A stretch of 49,909 nt of DNA. It comes from Promethearchaeia archaeon (GTDB taxonomy: Archaea; Asgardarchaeota; Lokiarchaeia; Sigyniarchaeales; SOKP01). The translations under genes and the position numbers were made by a program. The notes under the pieces are model-generated. The model saw nothing but the letters and a program-made list of their open reading frames with translations, was not told the DNA's origin and did no database searches. Shown piece after piece: positions 9,988 to 17,712 of the stretch; position 1 is the stretch's first letter; every line of letters begins with the position of its first letter. The stretch covers positions 1 through 49,909 of the forward strand of contig JAHQWJ010000027.1 of assembly GCA_029856125.1 (NCBI GenBank), read 5' to 3'.

Positions 9988-10977
9988 CTACTTTCTTTGG
10001 ATCAATCTTATAATTATGTTACCATTATTTTTACGTGTATCAAAGCAGGCAAAAGAAGGGCCATTCTTAGGTTTTCCGCTAAGTATTGCGGGCATACCTC
10101 TATAGATCATGGTTGCTGCTTCTTTCTCAAGATCAGATACTGTAAATACCATTTCGGCGACACCTTCGCCTCGACTATCGAGCGATTCTTGATAAATAGA
10201 AGGTCCCTCAAGGGGTTGAATGAACTCAAAAGCCACTGGACCTACTAAACCTGATTTTACTCTCGTCTTGAAATTTAATTCCATAGACTCACTGGACACA
10301 TTGATTGAGTCAAGTGAGGCGCTATTAAGTTCAGTTTCGGGTTCAAATTCAATAATATCTAGTTTCTCATAGTACTCAACTACCTTATCAAGATCTCTAA
10401 CTGCAATACCAAGCCCATGGAATTTCCAATCCTTTAGATATGGATAAGAACGATAGTACTCTATCCATGTTTTTTCAAGCTCGAGTACGGGAGGTCTGAA
10501 CGAGATATCCACGTTACCATATTTGCGAGTGTCGATGTGATTTTCTAAAACATTATCAGCTTGGGTAATCTCCCACATGAGCGCGCAACCTTTTTCCAGT
10601 AACTTTTCAGTCTCTGTATTAACATCTGGAACATTGAAGCATATGTGGGTAATGCCTTCTAATGGAATACCTTGATTTTCCCCAATTTCAAGCAGTAGAT
10701 CCCCAACTTGGCAATCCTTATCCATAAATGTGTATTTATCTTTTCTTCTTCCTCGTTTGGCTTCCTCTAGGGGTTTTCCCGGGCCTAAACCACCATTTGT
10801 TGGTGGAACATCTTTGTTTGAATAGATCTCAGCGGGTCCACCGTTCCGATAATCCATGTACATTGCTTGAGGGCCTACACTAATCCCCATTCTTTTAGAT
10901 TGATAATAATCCAAAGCGTCATTCCAATTCCTAACGACGAGACAAATGTGATGCAATTTCCAATCTTTTTTTAACAT
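9988..10977 (-). CDS. Two-domain VOC (glyoxalase/dioxygenase fold) protein
   Basis: Two vicinal-oxygen-chelate modules in tandem: the first opens with LHHICLVVRNWNDALDYY, the second with FHGLGIAVRDLDKVVEYYEK. Family members are metal-dependent glyoxalases, dioxygenases and methylmalonyl-CoA epimerases. The pairing of a histidine near each module start with later His/Glu positions fits a metal site, but which ligands are used is unclear. I start it at ATG 10977, which has a GAGAG element about 7 nt before it, rather than 21 codons further upstream where homology to the family is absent. Proximity to acyl-CoA genes hints at an epimerase-type role; this is inference. Confidence 0.78.
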   Translation of the reverse strand: MLKKDWKLHHICLVVRNWNDALDYYQSKRMGISVGPQAMYMDYRNGGPAEIYSNKDVPPTNGGLGPGKPLEEAKRGRRKDKYTFMDKDCQVGDLLLEIGENQGIPLEGITHICFNVPDVNTETEKLLEKGCALMWEITQADNVLENHIDTRKYGNVDISFRPPVLELEKTWIEYYRSYPYLKDWKFHGLGIAVRDLDKVVEYYEKLDIIEFEPETELNSASLDSINVSSESMELNFKTRVKSGLVGPVAFEFIQPLEGPSIYQESLDSRGEGVAEMVFTVSDLEKEAATMIYRGMPAILSGKPKNGPSFACFDTRKNNGNIIIRLIQRK

Positions 10978-11066
10978 AATATTCTCTCTTCTTAAAAATC
11001 TCAATTCCTTGAGATGATTATAATCGTAAATTCGATACAATATTTAAGATTTTCAGTTTACTGAGG

Positions 11067-11825
11067 TCAACGATCCCAGGGAAAATGACTTCTTATAATT
11101 AATAGTTCACCTGTTATTTTATCGGATGCTGATGAAGCAAGGAATAAAGCTAAATCTGCAATATTTTCAGGAACGGGCGGACGTAATAATCGAGGCAATA
11201 GTTTACCATCTTCATTTTTATCAGAAGGTATTATCCCCCATTGTATTACTCTTTCAGTCAATGTAAAACCAGGAGCAATACAGTTTACATTTATGTTATG
11301 TTCCGCCCATGAGGTTGCTAAATTTTTCGTTAACATGATGACACCTGCTTTTGCTACTGAATAATGCATCATTCCCGGAGACCCCACAACTCCCGCTGTT
11401 GAAGCAATATTGATAATCTTACCTTGTTTTTGCTCTATCATTACCTTACCCGCAGCTATGCACCCAAGAAAAACGCCTGTGAGATTGAGAGTAAGGACAT
11501 GATTCCATTCTTTGAGAGAAATCTTTAGTGGTTCAGTCGGGATCCCCCGACCAGCGTTATTGATCATTATATCAAGCCGCCCAAAATTTTCCACTGTTTG
11601 TTTGACCATATTGTCTACCTGTTCTGGAATCTTAACATCAGTAGCTATAGCCAGAGATTCCCTACCAAGTGTTCTGATTTCTTCAGCAACCTTATCGAGA
11701 TTCTCTTGCTTGCGGCTTGCAATTACAACATTGGCTCCTGCTTCAGCATATGTTAAAGCGATACTTTTTCCAATACCACTGGAGCCACCAGTTATTAAAG
11801 CCACTTTTCCATCTAATAATTCCAT
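11067..11825 (-). CDS. Short-chain dehydrogenase/reductase, copy A1
   Basis: A classical SDR of 252 aa. It has the TGGSSGIG cofactor motif (12-19), NNAG (89-92), Ser142 and the YSVAK active site (Tyr155, Lys159). I use ATG 11825: the four paralogues here all become 252 aa from this ATG, and in copy A2 the upstream GTG is followed by a stop. The GTGA just before the ATG may act as the ribosome site. The substrate is unknown; family members reduce 3-oxoacyl thioesters or oxidise secondary alcohols. Its sequence is closest to copy B2 at 16.6 kb, sharing the block GFTLTERVIQWGI. The tail ending SHFxWDR is common to all four copies. Confidence 0.93.
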   Translation of the reverse strand: MELLDGKVALITGGSSGIGKSIALTYAEAGANVVIASRKQENLDKVAEEIRTLGRESLAIATDVKIPEQVDNMVKQTVENFGRLDIMINNAGRGIPTEPLKISLKEWNHVLTLNLTGVFLGCIAAGKVMIEQKQGKIINIASTAGVVGSPGMMHYSVAKAGVIMLTKNLATSWAEHNINVNCIAPGFTLTERVIQWGIIPSDKNEDGKLLPRLLRPPVPENIADLALFLASSASDKITGELLIIRSHFPWDR

Positions 11826-11889
11826 TTGTTTCACTTTTAAATTTTTTAAGCAATAATGAATGATTTTTTAGCAATAATTTATATGGGGA

Positions 11890-12648
11890 TTAACGATCCC
11901 ACGAAAAATGACTCCTTACGATAAGTAATTCACCGGTTATTTGATCGGATGCTGAAGAAGCGAGAAAGAGAGCTAAATCTGCAATATTTTTAGGACCAGG
12001 GGGACGTAATAGTCGAGGCAATAGTGTACCGTCTTCATTTTTATCAGAAGGTAATATCCCCCATTGTATTATTCGTTCAGTAGCTGTCAGACCAGGAGCG
12101 ATACAATTCACATTAATGTTATTTTTCGCCCATGAAGCAGCTAAATTTTTAGTTAACATGATAACACCTGCCTTTGCTGCTGAATAATGAATCATTCCTG
12201 GATCCCCTTTAACTCCAGCTACTGAAGCAATATTGATAATCTTACCTTGTTTCTGCTCAATCATTACCTTACCAGCAGCTACACAGCCAAGAAAAACCCC
12301 TGTGAGATTGAGAGCAAGGACATGATTCCATTCTTTGACTGAGATCTCTAACGGTTGAGTCGGGATCCCACGACCAGCGTTGTTGACCATTATATCAAGC
12401 CGTCCGAAATGCTCTACTGTTTGATTGACCATATTCTCTACTTGTTCCGGAATCTTAACATCAGTGGCAATAGCAAGAGATTCCCTACCAAGTGCTTTGA
12501 TTTCTTCAGCAACCTTATCGAGATTCTCCTTTTTACGGCTTGCAACTACAACATTAGCCCCTGCTTCGGCATATGTTAGAGCGATGCTTTTTCCAATACC
12601 GCTAGAACCACCGGTTATTAAGGCTACTTTATCCTTTAGTACTTCCAT
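11890..12648 (-). CDS. Short-chain dehydrogenase/reductase, copy A2
   Basis: A 252-aa classical SDR and close paralogue of copy A1, which lies 65 bp downstream. TGGSSGIG, NNAG and the YSAAK active site are all intact. It is the promoter-proximal gene of the leftward pair and is divergent from the SDR-DcrB-like fusion gene. It differs from A1 mainly around residues 145-185 (GVKGDPGM, GLTATERIIQWGI). Two near-identical enzymes in one operon may form heteromers or differ in substrate; the sequence does not tell. Confidence 0.93.
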   Translation of the reverse strand: MEVLKDKVALITGGSSGIGKSIALTYAEAGANVVVASRKKENLDKVAEEIKALGRESLAIATDVKIPEQVENMVNQTVEHFGRLDIMVNNAGRGIPTQPLEISVKEWNHVLALNLTGVFLGCVAAGKVMIEQKQGKIINIASVAGVKGDPGMIHYSAAKAGVIMLTKNLAASWAKNNINVNCIAPGLTATERIIQWGILPSDKNEDGTLLPRLLRPPGPKNIADLALFLASSASDQITGELLIVRSHFSWDR

Positions 12649-12961
12649 TTACTTCACATTTAAGTTTCTATATACAAAAAATGTTGTTATTTCCAGAAAA
12701 TTATATGTACCTAAGTTTTATTATATTTAACAGCTTTGGTAGCATAATTTGTGGAAGGGAGGGTGAATAATAGATTAATTTGATTAATATTTTTTTTAGA
12801 AAAAAAAATTACTTTAAAAAATTTGGATACTCATACTCAAGGTTAGGATACCTATAAAAAATTAATTAAGTAATGATTATTATTGATTTCCATATTATCA
12901 TAATAGAAATTTCTTTTAAGGAAAGAAGGTCTAATTTCGAATAAAAATTGATGTGATTATA
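12649..12961. promoter_or_regulatory. Divergent promoter region, copy A (duplicated at 17407-17712)
   Basis: A 313-bp gap between divergent genes, with no ORF of its own. It is strongly conserved with the copy-B gap, including a block around 12698-12775 (TTTAACAGCTTTGGTAGC and onwards), two GGATAC direct repeats at 12825-12830 and 12846-12851 (start to start 21 bp), and a near-identical stretch from 12911 to the start codon containing TTCTTTTAAGGAAAGAA. A spacing of two helical turns suits a dimeric activator or repressor binding one face of DNA. Confidence 0.6.
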
Positions 12962-14272
12962 ATGATTAAAGATTTTGGAGGAAAGGTTGCTGTAATTACG
13001 GGAGCGGCAAGTGGTATTGGGCGTGGACTTGCTTATGGTTTTGCTAAACGGGGGATGAAAATTGTTCTAGCAGACATCGATAAAGAAAATCTAGAAAAGG
13101 TAGCAAAAGAACTCAAAGAAATGGGCATTGAGGTAATGACTCAAATAACAGATGTGAGTGATCCAGAACAGATGGCACAATTAGCAGATGCTTCTTACGC
13201 GCGTTTTGGAACAGTAAATATACTTTGTAATAATGCGGGGGTCGGAGGAGCTGGACGCATTAGTTTAATTACACTTGAAACTTGGAATTGGACTCTAGGT
13301 GTTAATCTCTTTGGTGTTATCCATGGTATTCAATATTTTTTAAACCGAATGTTGGCAAGTAACGAACCATGTCATATAGTTAATACTTCTTCAATGGCAG
13401 GATTACTTTCTGGCGACAATTCACCTTATCCTGTATCTAAATTTGCAATAGTTGCAATTTCTGAAGCTTTAGCTTTAGATTGCTTTGATACAAATGTGGG
13501 CGTATCTGTAGTTTGTCCGGGGCGAGTTAACACAAATATAATAAATAATACACGTATGCTTAGAGAAACACGACCAGGCACTTGGCAACCACCAGCAGAA
13601 ATGATTGAAGAATCAGAAATTGGGAAGGAAAATATGAATAGAATTTTGGCGCGAGCATTGGCTCCAGAAAAATTAGCAGAAATGGTGATTAAAGCAATTG
13701 AAAACGATATTTTTTATGTTTTAACTCATCCAGAATACATACCATTAGTAAAATCTCGGTATGAGCGTATTTATGAGGATATTTTAAGATTGCATGAAGG
13801 AATTGAAGCAAAAAGTGAGAAAAAATCGAGGATTTTTAAATGTGATGCACCAATTTTTTCCATAGCTTACCCCGAAAGTTTTATAGAGTTGAAACCAAAT
13901 CCAATGAATTTTCCAGTGAACGAACCAGTTTTGGTTGCCAGTAAAGAACCCGGTATTGATCTTCTGATTTTTGCTTTTAAATCTTCGACGAATGACAGAC
14001 CATTAGCTGAAACAGTACAAGATATTGCTAAACGAATTGAGGAGAGGGCAAGAGAGATCAATATTACTTCCAATGAACCAGCAACTTTGAGAGATGGAAC
14101 AACTGCTTATGAGAGTGTTATTGAATATAAATATCTAGGTATTTTTAAGATTAAAAGTATCCATCTTTCGGTTTTAAAAGATGATCATCAGATTGTCATT
14201 AGCATTTATGCCAATGCTAATTATTATAATGATGATTTAAGAGATATTTTATATTCTCTTGAATTTAATTAA
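12962..14272 (+). CDS. SDR fused to a PsbP/DcrB-like C-terminal domain, copy A
   Basis: A 436-aa protein. Residues 1-275 are a classical SDR with TGAASGIG (13-20), NNAG and an active site of Ser143/144, Tyr156 and Lys160 (YPVSK). Residues about 285-436 form a separate alpha/beta domain: it begins FSIAYPESFIELKP, contains LRDGTTAYESVIEY and ends DLRDILYSLEF, the layout of the PsbP/DcrB (DUF1795-like) fold, which is normally found in secreted or lumenal proteins. No signal peptide or membrane helix is present, so the domain is cytoplasmic here. I start at ATG 12962 rather than the GTG three codons earlier. The fold of the second half is my recognition of pattern, not a search result. Confidence 0.88.
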   Translation: MIKDFGGKVAVITGAASGIGRGLAYGFAKRGMKIVLADIDKENLEKVAKELKEMGIEVMTQITDVSDPEQMAQLADASYARFGTVNILCNNAGVGGAGRISLITLETWNWTLGVNLFGVIHGIQYFLNRMLASNEPCHIVNTSSMAGLLSGDNSPYPVSKFAIVAISEALALDCFDTNVGVSVVCPGRVNTNIINNTRMLRETRPGTWQPPAEMIEESEIGKENMNRILARALAPEKLAEMVIKAIENDIFYVLTHPEYIPLVKSRYERIYEDILRLHEGIEAKSEKKSRIFKCDAPIFSIAYPESFIELKPNPMNFPVNEPVLVASKEPGIDLLIFAFKSSTNDRPLAETVQDIAKRIEERAREINITSNEPATLRDGTTAYESVIEYKYLGIFKIKSIHLSVLKDDHQIVISIYANANYYNDDLRDILYSLEFN

Positions 14273-14363
14273 AACCTGTTGATTAACTTAGAGAGTTCAC
14301 GAGTGTTTTTTAAATATAAGTCAGAAGCATAGTTCATTATTATTACTATTTAATTAATTTTAA

Positions 14364-14400
14364 AGGGATGTTCCCTCCAACTCTAAATTTTTTATTTTTT
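14364..14400 (+). terminator. Hairpin plus T-tract terminator
   Basis: AGGGA-TGT-TCCCT can form a small hairpin at 14364-14376, followed by a T-rich stretch at 14388-14400. It lies about 90 bp after the SDR-DcrB-like gene and before the convergent QueG-like gene. Confidence 0.45.
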
Positions 14401-14427
14401 ACATTTTATTAAATGAAAAAACCCCCG

Positions 14428-15501
14428 TTAATGATATAATTTTCTGTGTTCAGGATCTAATGCATCAAATGTTTTCTTTGCCTCTTCAGGGGGAAGAACA
14501 ACGATAGTGCCATCTTCCTTTTGAACTACGCAACCAGAATTTTGAAGCAAGCGGTAATTTTCGTTAGTCTCCTTTGGATTCCCCCAACATACAATTTGAC
14601 AGTGTCCACAAGTAAATATCAAGTAATCTCCTAATTTTACGGTTTTATTTCCTATGAAGGGAACTTCATGTTTCTCTTCTATCTCCTTGTAGTCGTAAGA
14701 TTTGAAATCATCTCTCTTTGGTAATTTAAACCAGTTTTTTTGTGCACGAATCAGCGATTCTAACGCCTCACGCTTAGTTTTAGGTTGTTCATAGCGACCT
14801 GGGCTCCAAGTAGACCACTCTCCCGTTATATCTAAACCCGAATATCCTCCGCATACCAAATGACAACGTCCTTTATCAATTTTTTTAGCGTGGGTAAATG
14901 TATACCCTCCAATCTTTATTTCTACTTCTTCTTGATTATCAAAAGTCCTTAACGCACATACTTTTACACATACTTTACATTGATTACAAAACGACTCAGA
15001 CTCTGGAAGAGGATCCGTAGGTTTTAACTTTGCAGATGTTACAATTGCTCCTAACTCTAAGTTTGGGCCATAACCTTTTAAGCCTAAATTTCCGCTCCAA
15101 CCAAACAAACCAACGCCTCCTCTTACCGCTAAATATCTGAGAGAAATATCGGGAGGCAATTCGTATTTCCAATCTTCCAGCTCTTTTCTGTATTTAAAGT
15201 TTGACATAACCGGAAATGCTTCGAAGTCCTTTCTTCTTAATAACTCTGCAACTTCTTTAGAAATATCATAGGCTTTCATAGTAAGGTCGAATCGATCTTT
15301 CTCGTGATTATACCTACTATTCGGCTCTTTTTTTAAATAAGGGCGTATCAATTCTCGATTTAACGGGAGAGCGTAAGATATAGCAGATTGTGCTTCTGGT
15401 AGGACATATTTTATATCTGATCCTGGGGGACCTCCCTTTAGAGTTTCAAGTGTAGTAAATCCAACTTTTATTGCCCCTTTTCCTAAGAGAAAATTCTCCA
15501 A
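14428..15501 (-). CDS. QueG/RdhA-like iron-sulfur oxidoreductase
   Basis: A 357-aa protein resembling the cobalamin-dependent epoxyqueuosine reductase/reductive dehalogenase family. It has a first cysteine cluster CNQCKVCVKVC (CxxCxxCxxxC) and a second, CGHCQIVCWG, with a further RCHLVC pair, enough for two [4Fe-4S] clusters. The upstream half (RYLAVRGGVGLFGWSGNLGL) matches the cofactor-binding part of the family. True QueG needs a tRNA partner; the setting between SDR genes suggests a metabolic reductase instead. The start used is TTG 15501. The frame stays open for 19 more codons upstream (IERIKISLNEE) and looks like the missing first helix, with GAGAGG placed 6 nt before an ATT codon, so an unusual start is possible. 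Confidence 0.8.
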   Translation of the reverse strand: MENFLLGKGAIKVGFTTLETLKGGPPGSDIKYVLPEAQSAISYALPLNRELIRPYLKKEPNSRYNHEKDRFDLTMKAYDISKEVAELLRRKDFEAFPVMSNFKYRKELEDWKYELPPDISLRYLAVRGGVGLFGWSGNLGLKGYGPNLELGAIVTSAKLKPTDPLPESESFCNQCKVCVKVCALRTFDNQEEVEIKIGGYTFTHAKKIDKGRCHLVCGGYSGLDITGEWSTWSPGRYEQPKTKREALESLIRAQKNWFKLPKRDDFKSYDYKEIEEKHEVPFIGNKTVKLGDYLIFTCGHCQIVCWGNPKETNENYRLLQNSGCVVQKEDGTIVVLPPEEAKKTFDALDPEHRKLYH

Positions 15502-15849
15502 TTCTTCATTTAATGAAATCTTAATCCTCTCAATACAATAATTTTGATATAAATGCTATAGTTAACTTTTATATTAAAATATTCTCTAGTGATTATCTCC
15601 ATTTCAAACCTTTTATCACTCATTAGAAATACCATAATTATTTTTCATTTATGAAAAAATTAAGTAGAATTATTCTGAATATATACCTTAAATGATTAAA
15701 TTTGATAAAATTCTTGATTTTGCGAGGTAAGAATCAAGAATATTAGGGTTGATAATTTGATCATGTGAGTTACTCACATTACATAATTAGAAATCGAATT
15801 TCTTTCAGTTTGTTTAATTCATTACGAAGCCCCTTGTTATCTACTGAAG
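15502..15849. other. 348-bp intergenic region with several dyads
   Basis: No gene is visible. It separates the QueG-like gene from the 3' end of SDR copy B1. It contains three inverted repeats within about 100 bp: ATTCTTGATT/AATCAAGAAT at 15710-15741, ATGTGAGT-T-ACTCACAT at 15763-15779, and AGAAAT/ATTTCT near 15790-15804. The QueG-like gene must be transcribed from the right part of the 15502-15700 stretch. Confidence 0.6.
15763..15779. promoter_or_regulatory. 17-bp palindrome ATGTGAGT-T-ACTCACAT
   Basis: A perfect 8-bp inverted repeat around one central base, with higher GC than the surroundings, making it less likely to be chance than the AT-rich dyads nearby. It could be a dimeric regulator site or a short transcript hairpin downstream of SDR copy B1. 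Confidence 0.4.
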
Positions 15850-16608
15850 TTACCGGTCCCAAGAAAAATGACTCCTTATAATTAGTAGTTCACCGGTTAT
15901 TCGATCAGATACGGGTGAAGCGAGAAAGAGAGCTAAATCTGCAATGTTTTCAGGAACGGGCGGACGTAATAATCGAGGAACAGTTGTATCCTCTTCATAT
16001 AGATCAGGTGTTAATACTCCCCATTTTATAACTCCTTTAGTAGCTGTCAAGCCTGGAGCAATGCAATTTACATTTATGTTATGTTCAGCCCACGAAGCCG
16101 CTAAATTCTTGGTTAACATTATGACCCCAGCCTTTGCTACTGAATAATGTAGCATTCCGGGAGAGCATTTAACTCCCGCTGTTGAAGCAATATTAATAAT
16201 CTTACCTTGTTTCTGCTCAATCATAACCTTACCTGCAGCAATACACCCTAAAAAAACGCCAGTGAGATTAAGGTTAATGATCTCATTCCACTCATCAATA
16301 GAAATCTCTTGTGGTTCTGTGGAGATCCCACGACCAGCATTGTTGACTATAATATCAAGATGTCCGAAACGATCTACAGTTTGTTTGATCATATTATCTA
16401 CTTGTTCGGGAACACAAACATCGGTGCTAATGGCAAGAGATTCCCTCCCAAGTTCTTTGACAGTTGTAGCAACCCTATCGATATATTTCTGTGTACGACT
16501 GGCAATTACAATACTAGCACCTTCCTTCGCAAAAGTCAAAGCGATACTTCTACCAATACCTCTAGAACCACCGGTTATTAAAGCAACTTTCCCATCTAAT
16601 ACTCCCAT
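15850..16608 (-). CDS. Short-chain dehydrogenase/reductase, copy B1 (mosaic)
   Basis: A 252-aa classical SDR with TGGSRGIG, NNAG and the YSVAK active site. It is the most diverged of the four paralogues, but unevenly: the first 110 residues carry many changes (GGSRGIGRSIALTF, RTQKYIDRVATTVKEL), while from NLTGVFLGC onward much of the protein is nearly identical to the others apart from a changed segment (GVLTPDLYEEDTTV). This suggests partial gene conversion or constraint on the C-terminal half. ATG 16608 is chosen by alignment with the other copies. Confidence 0.92.
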   Translation of the reverse strand: MGVLDGKVALITGGSRGIGRSIALTFAKEGASIVIASRTQKYIDRVATTVKELGRESLAISTDVCVPEQVDNMIKQTVDRFGHLDIIVNNAGRGISTEPQEISIDEWNEIINLNLTGVFLGCIAAGKVMIEQKQGKIINIASTAGVKCSPGMLHYSVAKAGVIMLTKNLAASWAEHNINVNCIAPGLTATKGVIKWGVLTPDLYEEDTTVPRLLRPPVPENIADLALFLASPVSDRITGELLIIRSHFSWDR

Positions 16609-16638
16609 ATTCTTCACTTTTATTTTTTTATAGTGTGA

Positions 16639-17397
16639 TTAACGATCCCATTCAAAATGACTTCTTATAATTAATAGTTCACCAGTTATTTGATCAGATG
16701 CAGATGTAGCAAGAAAGAGAGCCAAATCTGCGATATTTTGTGGAATAGGAGGACGTAATAGTCGTGGTAATAGTGTACCATCTTCTCTTTTGTCAGAAGG
16801 TAATATCCCCCATTGTATTACTCTTTCAGTCAATGTAAAACCAGGAGCAATACAGTTTACATTTATGTTATGTTCCGCCCATGAAGCTGCTAAATTCTTG
16901 GTTAACATTATAACCCCTGCCTTTGCTACTGAATAGTGTAGCATTCCCGGAGACCCTACAACTCCAGCTGTTGAGGCAATATTGATAATCTTACCTTGTT
17001 TCTGCTCAATCATAACCCTACCAGCAGCGATACAACCAAGAAAAACACTTGTGAGATTGAGCTTAAGGACATGATTCCATTCTTTGATTGAAATCTCTAA
17101 TGGTTCTGTCGGAATGCCACGACCTGCGTTGTTGATCATTATATCAAGCCGTCCAAAATTATTTACTGTTTGCTTGACCATATTGTCTATCTGTTCCGGA
17201 ATCTTAACATCAGTGGCTATAGCAAGAGATTCTCCACCAAGTTCCTTGATTTCTTCAACAACTTTATCGAGATTCTCCTGTTTACGACTCGCAACTACAA
17301 CTTTGGCTCCTGCCTTGGCATATGTTAAAGCGATACTTTTACCAATACCGCTCGAACCACCAGTTATTAAGGCTACTTTACCATCTAATAATCTCAT
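16639..17397 (-). CDS. Short-chain dehydrogenase/reductase, copy B2
   Basis: A 252-aa classical SDR with intact TGGSSGIG, NNAG and YSVAK motifs. It is promoter-proximal in module B, 30 bp ahead of copy B1 and divergent from the second SDR-DcrB-like gene. Although in position it matches copy A2, in sequence it is closer to A1 (shared AGVVGSPGM and GFTLTERVIQWGI blocks). The duplicate modules therefore do not have a simple one-to-one history. ATG 17397 is used as in its paralogues. Confidence 0.93.
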   Translation of the reverse strand: MRLLDGKVALITGGSSGIGKSIALTYAKAGAKVVVASRKQENLDKVVEEIKELGGESLAIATDVKIPEQIDNMVKQTVNNFGRLDIMINNAGRGIPTEPLEISIKEWNHVLKLNLTSVFLGCIAAGRVMIEQKQGKIINIASTAGVVGSPGMLHYSVAKAGVIMLTKNLAASWAEHNINVNCIAPGFTLTERVIQWGILPSDKREDGTLLPRLLRPPIPQNIADLALFLATSASDQITGELLIIRSHFEWDR

Positions 17398-17712
17398 TTG
17401 TTTCACTTTTTGGTATTTGTATACAATAACCAGTGATTTTTATAGAAAATTATATGTAACTAAGTTTTATTATATTTAACAGCTTTGGTAGCATAATTTG
17501 TGGAAGGGTGGGTAAATAATAGACTAATTTGATTAAAAATTTTTTTAGAAAAATAAAAATTACTAAAAAAAATTTGGATACTTTTACGCAGTGTTAGGAT
17601 ACTTAGAAAATATTTATTATGTAATTATTATTATTGATTTCCATATTAGCATAATACGAATTTCTTTTAAGGAAAGAAGGTCTAATTTCGAATATAAATT
17701 GATGTGAATATA
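17398..17712. promoter_or_regulatory. Divergent promoter region, copy B
   Basis: This is the counterpart of the 12649-12961 region. The GGATAC direct repeats are at 17576-17581 and 17597-17602, again 21 bp start to start, although the bases between them have changed. The stretch from 17663 to the start codon is almost the same as in copy A. Conservation of the spacing with drift between the repeats points to selection on a protein-binding site. Confidence 0.6.

Noticed and set aside
9920..10105. Open frame antisense to the phosphatase and VOC genes.
   Set aside because: It overlaps two well-supported genes and has no recognisable domain.
11512..11856. Long open frames antisense to the SDR genes (also at 12425, 16262 and 17084).
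   Set aside because: They mirror the codon pattern of the real SDR genes on the other strand and recur in each paralogue for that reason; no family features.
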